The translations under genes were made by a program, and so were the position numbers. Below, one piece after another: positions 1-6,677 of a stretch of 10,898 bases of DNA. The stretch is from Tetmemena sp. SeJ-2015 (lineage: Eukaryota; Ciliophora; Spirotrichea; Sporadotrichida; Oxytrichidae), in NCBI GenBank assembly GCA_027382625.1, contig JAJKFJ010021683.1:1-10898 (forward strand). Direction: 5' to 3'. The first letter of the stretch is position 1, and each line of letters begins with the position of its first letter. Below the pieces are notes generated by a model. The model saw only the letters and a list, made by a program, of their open reading frames with translations. It was not told the origin of the DNA and searched no databases.

Positions 1-1
1 A

Positions 2-1311
2 ACTGAAGAGATAAAAGTTGGAGAAACTAGCATAATGTAAATGGCTTTCTTGAATGGGAAATAACAAGAGCATTTCACAGACCTAAGTGGCATTCATTAT
101 ATAATCGTGGAGTCAGTTTTTACAAATGAAGCTACCTCAACAGACTAGCCATCTATGATAACTAAGAGTAGTGAATTCACTATCATGGTTAAGTATTTGA
201 CTCCTTAGGATTTAAAGATCAAAGAAGAATTTATCTCACTCAACGGTGGCCATATTTCCTTCTCGCCTACTCTTCAACATAGAGGAGAGTTTAAATTCTA
301 ATGGTAACCTGTTTATCACCTTAAGAATGGAATTGAAAACTTATTTTTAATAGCTTAAAAAGATCCGATTTCTTCTGTCAGATATAGACTTGCAAGGACT
401 TAGAATTAAGCACTGAATTTAGACTAAGGTTTGTTTAAATTAATATATCATCTATCTTTAAATTCATTTATCACTTTTTAATTAAGAATTTGTTCAATTA
501 AGCGAAGTTCCGATGTGAGTTATGAAAATATAGACTTAAGTTAGAGTGATTCACAGGCTCAAGGATTGGAGTATAAGACAACTGTTGAATTTAACTAGGA
601 ATACTAGTTTAATATAATCGCAATAGTTGACGATAAGTAGATTGTGGTGCCTTATAGACCTGTGGTAATTATAGCTGAGAATTTAATAGAAAAGTGGGAT
701 AGTAATTAAGTTGGAATCGAATAAAGTGGTGATTTGTGCCTAATTAAAAAAAATATATATTTCACCTTCAATTCAAATTAAAATTTTAAGATTTTATATA
801 TTTGTAACTTTTGCTTTTCAACGTTCAGTACAGAGTTAAAAGCGATAAAAATTATTTTGAAATTGGCATTTGGCATTTTGGAGCTTGCAGACAGCATATC
901 TCGCTCCTGTGAAGTGCTCTGAAGATCATGAAGCATGAAACTTTATATTAACTTTTGATTGGCTTGGAACAAGCTTAGATTCAGGGCTATTTTAGTCATT
1001 TAAACTTCCCCAGATTTGCAACTCCTCATTTATAATTTTAAGCATTCATGGATTTCAATTTAAATCTCAGCTATAATGTTCCCTCAAGAACTGCGATGGG
1101 AGGAAAATAATTTGTCGGAATTATCTTTTTTGTCATCGTGGGGCTAATTGCTGTTGCAGTTTATTGCTGCTTTAGAAATATGAAGTTGGCAAAAAGACTG
1201 AGAACTGAACTTAGAGATGTAGCATAAGAGGGAGGAGACGGACCTATATAGACTTACAGAAAAGTTGACGGAGGAGCAGCATTCGGAAGGATGGCAGAGG
1301 AAGCTGAATGA
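2..1311 (+). CDS. Single-pass membrane protein, 3' part (5' end outside window)
   Basis: Read with TAA/TAG as Gln, an open frame runs from base 2 and ends at TGA 1309-1311. The N-terminal part (2-730) is rich in alternating hydrophobic/polar stretches such as FNIIAIVDD and PYRPVVIIAE, suggesting beta-strand extracellular domains, but I do not recognise a family with confidence. Near the C-terminus a hydrophobic helix (FVGIIFFVIVGLIAVAVYCCF, 1111-1173) is followed by a basic stretch (RNMKLAKRLR) and an acidic, glycine-rich tail ending in MAEEAE. That arrangement fits a type I membrane protein with a cytoplasmic tail of about 45 residues. The frame is not continuous in this DNA: it shifts near 732-805 and meets an in-frame TGA at 910-912. 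Three pointer-bounded inserts (438-479, 732-799, 893-931) account for this and are listed separately. No start codon or signal peptide is visible because the gene begins upstream of the window. Confidence 0.75.
438..479 (+). other. Candidate IES, 42 bp, pointer AATTAA
   Basis: A very AT-rich insert within coding sequence. AATTAA occurs at 438-443 and 480-485, in the same codon phase. Removing 42 bp keeps the frame and gives ...GLFKLRICSIKRSS.... Because the insert is a multiple of three and itself open in this code, the frame does not force its removal. A 54-nt GT...AG intron at 433-486 would also keep the frame. The base composition, much poorer in G+C than the flanks, is the main evidence that something is removed here. 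Confidence 0.45.
732..799 (+). other. IES, 68 bp, pointer ATTTGT
   Basis: The upstream coding frame (codons starting at 2 mod 3) must switch to the downstream frame (1 mod 3). ATTTGT at 732-737 and again at 800-805 are 68 bp apart, exactly the shift needed. Joining them gives SGDL then QLLLFNVQYRVKS. The insert is very AT-rich compared with its flanks. A 62-nt intron at 729-790 would give the same frame shift and is the main alternative; the long exact pointer favours an IES. Confidence 0.65.
893..931 (+). other. Candidate IES, 39 bp, pointer AGCAT, carrying the in-frame TGA
   Basis: AGCAT at 893-897 and 932-936 lie in the same codon phase, 39 bp apart. The segment between them holds the only in-frame TGA (910-912) between the upstream frame and the transmembrane part. 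Its removal gives GACRQHETLYQLLIG. It is odd in being about 46% G+C (18 of 39), unlike the other inserts. A sequencing error or a genuine germline stop are therefore real alternatives. Confidence 0.5.
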
Positions 1312-1757
1312 AATTAAAAAATATTCATTAATTTCCCTTTCTTTAATTATCAATTTGCTTGCTTATATATTCTGATATTTAATTCCAAGATTCATCATCA
1401 AATATAATGAAGCAACTGAATAATAAATTATACTTATTAAGTTAGTAAATATGAGTGAGTTATCTAGATAATATTGCCTAATTATAAGTCAAAAGAGATA
1501 AAAATAGAAATAGAAAATTATTTTTAAATACAAAATTTAGTTCAAAGATCTTAATAAAACAATAATTTTTTAAAACTTTTTCATGCAAAATTTTCTTAAT
1601 TTATAATCTCTTGTTTTAATAGCATATTTTAATGAAGAATGAAGAATAATACCCTTTGTTAATACAAACTACTACTCCCCGTTTGTGAAATAAATTACTT
1701 CTTCTTCTCTAATCTAAATTGTGATTAGAGACCTCATACTTGTTGAATATGGTTGAT
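1312..1757. other. AT-rich spacer between convergent genes
   Basis: About 450 bp lie between the TGA of the membrane-protein gene (+) and the TGA of the leucine-rich-repeat gene (-). I see no coding-like stretch in either direction, no RNA gene and no C4A4/G4T4 telomere-like repeat. It should contain the 3' UTRs of both genes and, in a hypotrich germline, the point where two nanochromosomes are separated. The only structure noticed is a small hairpin at 1707-1730. Confidence 0.6.
1707..1730. repeat. Small perfect hairpin past the stop of the LRR gene
   Basis: CTCTAATC (1707-1714) and GATTAGAG (1723-1730) form 8-bp perfect arms around an 8-nt loop, 28 bp beyond the TGA of the minus-strand gene. 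It would lie in that gene's 3' UTR. In such AT-rich DNA it could be chance; no function is claimed. Confidence 0.4.
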
Positions 1758-4700
1758 TCATATTAAATCTTTCTCGGGAGATTCGTCTTCTACTGCGAGA
1801 TCTCCTATTGCTGTGGTTGCCTTCTTTTTCTTCTTAACTAAATATAATGTGATTAGGTATTTTTAGTAAGTATACTTACAATACTTATCTTTAAATAAGC
1901 CAGTATCAGGGTCTCTAGGTGGCCACTACCACTTCTCCTTGAAATTATTCTGCATGCAGTTGGCATAAATAATTGGAAGAACATTTTCAATCTTCTTGTA
2001 AAGTGGCTAATCAATCCTCTCTTGCTCGCTCATAGGGGGCTCGTCAGTCTAAAAAGTTTCTATCTTCATATAATAACTTACTGATTCATCAACAGGAGGT
2101 GCAAGTGACATCTTATCACAGGCTCTGCAAAAAGCTTCAAGAAACTCTATGAAGATTGCTTTTAGGTGGCGGTCTTTGTTGAGCAAAAATTAAAAAAGAA
2201 ATGAGTTCATCAACCTGAGTCATCATAGCTGTGTTAAAAGAAATGTAGCAGTCTCTGCCCACGAAGTTATCGTTTATCAAACCTGCTGCTACAAAAATGC
2301 TCTCGAATTCATCTACCATCATAAATGGCTTATCTCCTGGCTTCAGGTAATGGCAGCCGAAGGTCTTATAGACTTTGTCGAATATGGGGAAATGAGATTT
2401 TAGGATGTTATCGCATTCTTCGTTCCAGTATCTCTCATCTCTCCATTTCTGAGGATTCAAGTGGCCGTAGAAGGGAAGAAGATTTTTCTCGTACATCATT
2501 CGAACTGCTTCTGATTTGCTTGAAGCCTCCTTGGTCTCTTCATAGCGTTTGAAGGAAAGTCTCATGAGGATTTCCATAAGTTAGAATCGCACAAGGGCTA
2601 AGCCTGGGTTCAAATTTGAGGGCTTAGTTCTCTTGTTAATTGAAAGAAACTCTGTATCACTTGTTGTCGCATTAATAATCTTTCCATCGTGGATGCCTAT
2701 TTGCTTCACAAAATCAGTATAGCAGTTAAGCAAGATAATAAGAATTTATAAAGTAAATTGAGATAGAGAAGACTGATCCATTTGATCCAATTGAGGAAAG
2801 ATACTTGTATGCTTCCTTTCTAAAAAAGTTAATAAAAATAGTTGTTAAATTACATGACTTTGTAAGCTTTTCTGAGCTCTTCTTTAACGTTTGCCATCTC
2901 CTCATCACTCATCTTAGGGAACTTCATTTGGGCCCAATCGTATTCAAAGCATTCATTAGTTTTAATCTCATTTTCAAATTGATAATCCTTGAATATCGAA
3001 ATTGGAAAAGTCCAAGGAGTTCTTGGCCTCTTATTTACTATTCTAGTGTAGATACGATCGTAAGGTCTAGGCTACATGACTTAGAACTTTACGGGATCAT
3101 AGTCTCTATCTAGAATTTTCTTCTGAGTGCTGAGTACATAATTTATGCTTTTGAGTTGATAACTCTAACTGTATGTTACCATTTACTTAGTCTCTCCATC
3201 AATCTCAGTGATTGAGATATCTCTAACGTGCTTTAAGCTTGAAAGTTTGATATGATGCTGATCTTTGGCTGAATCTCCAACTCCATTTTCCCCACCAAAA
3301 GAGTAAAAGTAGTGAGTCTTTCCTGGTGGTATCATTTTCCATAGTACATAAGAGAAAATTAATTTGATGAGAAAATTATTAGAGCCATGTTAGTCATCTC
3401 TTTCCATTAAATAGGGTCGGTATTCATCAAAATCGAAATGGATATAAACCGGCTCCGTTGTGTGAGTTCCTGATTTACCTATTTTCCATTCAAATTTCAT
3501 CTCACTCCAGCCTTCGCACACCCAACACATTTTGTAGGACATTATTTTAGCGTTATTGGCCTTGTGAATTTGATTGAGGAAGTTATTTCCATCTTTTAAT
3601 GGAGCTATCAGAATATCTCTAGTTTATACTTTGTTCTTAATATCAGTTCTTACGAATCCCAGAGAGTCCAAGAAGCACTCATTACCCATTATGTGAAGTC
3701 CCCAAAGGGAGTGATTGCTATAAATAGTTTCTCCAAATTTGGCACACTCTTGCTTATCCATACTGTTATAAGATATATCCACATGTCTCAGAATTCCTTT
3801 GTTGATCGCTTCACCCATTTTAATTCCGAATTCTCCATTTCTTTTAACACCAAATTAGTTGAAACTTCCATCGAAGACAACTATTCTTTGGTTATCCTTT
3901 AAGGCTTCAGCAATTTAAATTCCTCCCTTCCCCTTAATTCTGTTCCAGGAAATCTTAAGGCTCTTAATATGATAGTGAACTCCTACAAATTCAGCAATAG
4001 ATTGGGCTCCTCTGTCACCTATTTAATTCTTGGATAGATTTAGTTCCCTGAGTGGAGGCATGGCTCTTATAAGAGATTCGACCAAGTCCACGCAAAGTTA
4101 ATCTCCGAGGTTATTGTTCTCTAAACTGAGCTCTTCTAGTTAGCATCTTACGTTCAAATTATCTATCCATTTAACTAGATTCCCCATGCTTTCTGATCCA
4201 ATTTTGTTGTTATCTAGATTAAGATTTCTCATCGAAATAATTAACATAGGAATTTATAATTTACAACAGTCATACTTTGGAAAAATCATCTTGATACTAT
4301 TTTAGCATGACTCTGCATACTTAAATAGCAAAAATTTCGTCTAAAAATATTGCATGAAAGTTATCTCTCAATAATTAAGGTGGTGATTAAATTAACTCTA
4401 CGAAAGAGTAATTACTATTATATAGACTTGATCATTTTATCTTGTTGCTCAGGAAATTTTATGAGGCCCAAATTGAAGATGAATTAGCCACTGTTTTTCT
4501 ACTTTATTTTTGTCATTTTTTGATAAATTCTAATCGAAGATGATAGATTATTGCTTGCCATTCATTTTTATCCGCCAAGCTTAAACAAATAAGCATTAAA
4601 TTGAATAGGAGTTTTCATATTAAAAATATTCATTTGCTATTCTATTTCATTATATGTCTTTTTATTTTCACATTTAATAAAAATATTCTTTAAAATTTCT

Positions 4701-5731
4701 AACTCTATCAACTAAGCTTCCAAGAATAATTTCACCACCCCTTTTTCCGAATCTATTGCCTGGAAGATCTACGACTTGCGTATTGGGCATATATTTCATC
4801 GAGCTAGATAACGCCTCAGCGTAGTTACTTCCCATTTTAAGATTAGAAGCTCTAATTTAGCCCTCTTCCGCCTTATGCTGGGGTGAAATAAGACCAATGG
4901 TCGTTGGTAGTACTTTCATTGACTTTATCTGTGAGAGATGAGCAGTGCAGGCAGAATAACCTTAAGATCCATATTCGAGCTCTTTGTCTAAATGCTTGTA
5001 TTTTTTATAGTAAACAAGTATGGGATCAACTCCTATGTATCCAGGAGTGGAGACCCGCTTCATTTTGTCCGTGTCCTTAGAGTAGAAACGGTACATGGTA
5101 TCTTTGCTGCTAATTTCCTCTCTCCTCTTCGCAGCCTCTTCTTGTTGCTTTTGACGAAAGAATCCTATGTAGGTACCGAGTTTGGTGTTGTAGGGGCTTG
5201 GCTGCTGAGACATTGACCCATGGTTGTGATGTGATTCCTCTATTATAAGACATTAAAGGAAAAAGTGCACTTAATTGAGCAAAAGAAAGACTCTTTTTGC
5301 CAGATGAATTGAATGCAAGTAGTGTAGAATTCTTTAAATGGTTAGGAGGGACGCTCATTGGAAAGTTACCTATATGCTACTGTGATTAGAGAGACAAACG
5401 ATGGCCATTCGTCATGCTCATGGGTGGTGCTTGTGCACTTAACTGAGAAACGTCACCCTTATTTTAAAGTAGAAAAATAAGTATTGGAGGCCATTGCACT
5501 GAACATACTTTTATTTTCAGGGATTGGTGATCCCTAATAATAGGAGCTATTAGAAGCATTCGCACCAACTGCGATAGTTAACTGCGAATTTCCTCTTGTT
5601 GCCCCCTACATAGGAATTTTTATTTGAGATGTAGAGAGCTAGGTGGTGACTGTCGTATTATGCAATGATATAGAATCCTGCTGCTATTGAGCAGAAGCCT
5701 TAATAGAAGGCAGAGAGAAATTCCTGTTCAT
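1758..5731 (-). CDS. Leucine-rich-repeat protein with EF-hand-like C-terminal region
   Basis: The gene starts at ATG 5731-5729 (MNRNFSLPSIKAS) and ends at TGA 1760-1758. After removing six IESs and two introns, one frame runs throughout. The N-terminal part is low in complexity and rich in Ser/Gln/Asn, followed by a basic coiled stretch (RQKQQEEAAKRREE). Then come about seven to eight ribonuclease-inhibitor-type repeats, with cores such as VVDLPGNRFGKRGG, NLNLDNNKIGSES, ELSLENNNLGD, ELNLSKNQIGDRGA, SLKISWNRIKGKGG and HVDISYNSMDKQ. A linker with WVCEGWSEMKFEW and VYIHFDFDEYRP follows. The long helical C-terminal region contains DEFESIFVAAGL and FIEFLEAFCRACDK, which look like EF-hand or EF-hand-derived helices; I did not find two clear calcium loops. 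The tail is basic (KKKKK) and then acidic. There is no signal peptide or transmembrane helix, so it is probably a cytosolic or cytoskeletal scaffold. Its exact role is unknown. Confidence 0.85.
1838..1879 (-). other. Intron, 42 nt, near the 3' end of the LRR gene
   Basis: On the minus strand it begins GTAAGT and ends ATTTAG. It is AT-rich and a multiple of three, so the frame is kept either way. Splicing joins FKDKY to FKKKKKATTAIG and removes an uncharacteristic hydrophobic and Gln-containing stretch. Confidence 0.7.
2049..2081 (-). other. Intron, 33 nt, in the LRR gene
   Basis: On the minus strand it begins GTAAGT and ends TTTTTAG, 33 nt, frame-neutral. Splicing joins PPVDES to TDEPPMSEQ. 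The donor matches those of the introns in the cysteine-rich gene. Confidence 0.75.
2180..2201 (-). other. IES, 22 bp, pointer CTCA (TGAG on +)
   Basis: Coding frames on the two sides differ. TGAG at 2180-2183 and 2202-2205 (plus strand) are 22 bp apart and in phase. Excision restores TQVDEL joined to NKDRHLKAIFIEF, inside the EF-hand-like region. The insert is a T-rich stretch. At 22 bp it is too short for the introns seen here, and it has no GT...AG boundaries that restore the frame. It is the smallest and one of the clearest IESs in the window. Confidence 0.85.
2733..2760 (-). other. IES, 28 bp, pointer TATCT (AGATA on +)
   Basis: AGATA at 2733-2737 and 2761-2765 (plus strand) flank a 28-bp AT-rich insert. 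Removing it joins GSVFSI to LLNCYTDFVKQIG and corrects the frame. The next IES of the gene (2805-2859) is only 39 bp away, leaving a very short MDS between them. Confidence 0.8.
2805..2859 (-). other. IES, 55 bp, pointer TACAA (TTGTA on +)
   Basis: TTGTA at 2805-2809 and 2860-2864 (plus strand) bound a 55-bp insert. Excision joins KEELRKAY to KYLSSIGSNG with the frame corrected. The insert contains a GT...TTTTTTAG segment of 39 nt that looks like an intron, but splicing that alone leaves the wrong frame, so pointer excision explains the data better. Confidence 0.82.
4224..4694 (-). other. IES, 471 bp, pointer AGAAAT (ATTTCT on +)
   Basis: ATTTCT at 4224-4229 and 4695-4700 (plus strand) bound a long AT-rich insert in the middle of the leucine-rich repeats. 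Reading into it from the upstream MDS soon meets TGA. Joining the pointers gives SLVDRVRN followed by LNLDNNKIG, exactly the start of the next repeat core. The interior has no convincing coding region. A weak hairpin (ACTCT...AGAGT) lies near 4400. Confidence 0.88.
5208..5247 (-). other. IES, 40 bp, pointer AATGTCT (AGACATT on +)
   Basis: AGACATT at 5208-5214 and 5248-5254 (plus strand), a 7-bp repeat in phase, bound 40 bp. Excision joins SALFPLMS to QQPSPYNTKLG and supplies the needed frame shift. A 31-nt GTGCAC...AATAG intron just upstream would supply the same shift and give AQLKESHHNHGSMSQQ instead. The long pointer is the reason for preferring an IES. Confidence 0.65.
5434..5494 (-). other. 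IES, 61 bp, pointer AGTGCA (TGCACT on +)
   Basis: TGCACT at 5434-5439 and 5495-5500 (plus strand) bound 61 bp in the low-complexity N-terminal part. Reading straight through meets a TGA at about 5450. Excision joins ENKSMFSA to QAPPMSMTNG in frame. A third copy of TGCACT lies at 5266-5271 (see findings). Confidence 0.75.
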
Positions 5732-6677
5732 TTTTGCTAGATAAATTTTATAAATGTCACTCTGATTTTATTTATATCAACTACAGTTTTAAATTACTCA
5801 TTTTTACCCCAAAATTTATTTTTTTAAAAACCCTTTCAAAATTAAAGATGTTAAATTATAAATTAAATATTTTAATTTCATTTGAAAAATTTTAAATTTT
5901 TGGGAAAATTTTTTTATTCCCAATAAATTTTTAAAAACTTTTTTTTGGGAAAAATGATAAAATATTTAAAAATTTAAAAAATAAAAATAAAAATTTGTCA
6001 AAATTAAAAAGCTTTTCTTTATTGGGAAAAAAAAAAAATTTTTAATGCACATTTTTTACACTTTTTATTTTTTTTTTTCTTGCCCCAATTTTTTAAAGGA
6101 AAAAATTTTTATTTTAGGCCCCGGTTTTTAAAAATTTTGTTTAATTTTGTTTAAAATTAAAAATTATTTTTTTAAAAAGGGGGGAAGATTTATTAAAAAA
6201 ATTAAAAATTTAAATTTTTAAGTTTTAAAAGAAAACCAAAGCAAAAAACCTGAAAAAGTTTTAATAAATTATTAAAATAAAAAATTTTAAAATTAAAATA
6301 AAATTTTTTAAAAGGAAGATTTTTTTAAAAAATAATTTTTTCTAAATTTTTAAAGAAAAAAAATTAATAAATTTTTAATATTTTTTTTTAATATAAAAAA
6401 TTGAAATAATTTAAGGAAATTTTTTCCCTAAAAAATTAACCATTTTTAAATGTTTGAAATTTATAAAAAATATTTAAAATTTTTTTTTTAAACCCCAAAA
6501 AGGAAAAATAAATTTTTGAAAATATAAAAAAAAATTTAAAAATTTTTTTTAAAAACCCTTTAATTTTATAATTTAACTAAAAATTTTAAAAAAAAAAAAA
6601 ATTTAAAATTTTTTGGAGATTTTAAAGTTCAAAAAATCAAAAATTAAAAATTTCATTTTTTAAAAAATTCTAAATTA
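5732..6677. repeat. Spacer dominated by homopolymer-rich low-complexity DNA
   Basis: From about 5790 to 6670 nearly every base lies in a run of A or T, broken by short runs of C or G (for example six G at 6179-6184 and CCCCGG near 6120). G+C is very low. There is no coding-like stretch on either strand. It separates the start of the LRR gene from the cysteine-rich gene, so it should hold the promoter of the former and perhaps an upstream exon or segment of the latter. It may be germline-limited spacer, or a poorly resolved assembly stretch. Confidence 0.7.

Noticed and set aside
430..494. IES with pointer TTTGTT (430-435, 489-494), 59 bp
   Set aside because: Removal would shift the frame by two and lead to an early TGA at about 523; the flanking coding frame is the same on both sides.
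729..790. 62-nt intron in the membrane-protein gene
   Set aside because: It fits the frame, but the donor (GTGATT) is unlike the GTAAG/GTAAA donors of the other introns, and the 6-bp pointer pair gives an equally good or better join.
910..912. TGA read as an amino acid (Cys, Trp or Sec)
   Set aside because: All three genes end convincingly at TGA, and the other TGAs in the way are removed by introns or IESs, so a general reassignment is not supported. A one-off recoding cannot be excluded.
2137..2577. Stand-alone minus-strand gene of 146 codons under the standard code
   Set aside because: It is an internal piece of the LRR gene. Reading TAA as Gln extends it upstream, and the 22-bp IES explains its different C-terminal end.
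2325..3113. Plus-strand open frames at 2325-2552 and 2805-3113
   Set aside because: They are antisense shadows of the well-supported minus-strand gene and resemble no protein pattern.
4962..5358. Two separate overlapping minus-strand genes (5213-4962 and 5358-5110)
   Set aside because: They are two frames of one gene, joined by the 40-bp insert at 5208-5247.
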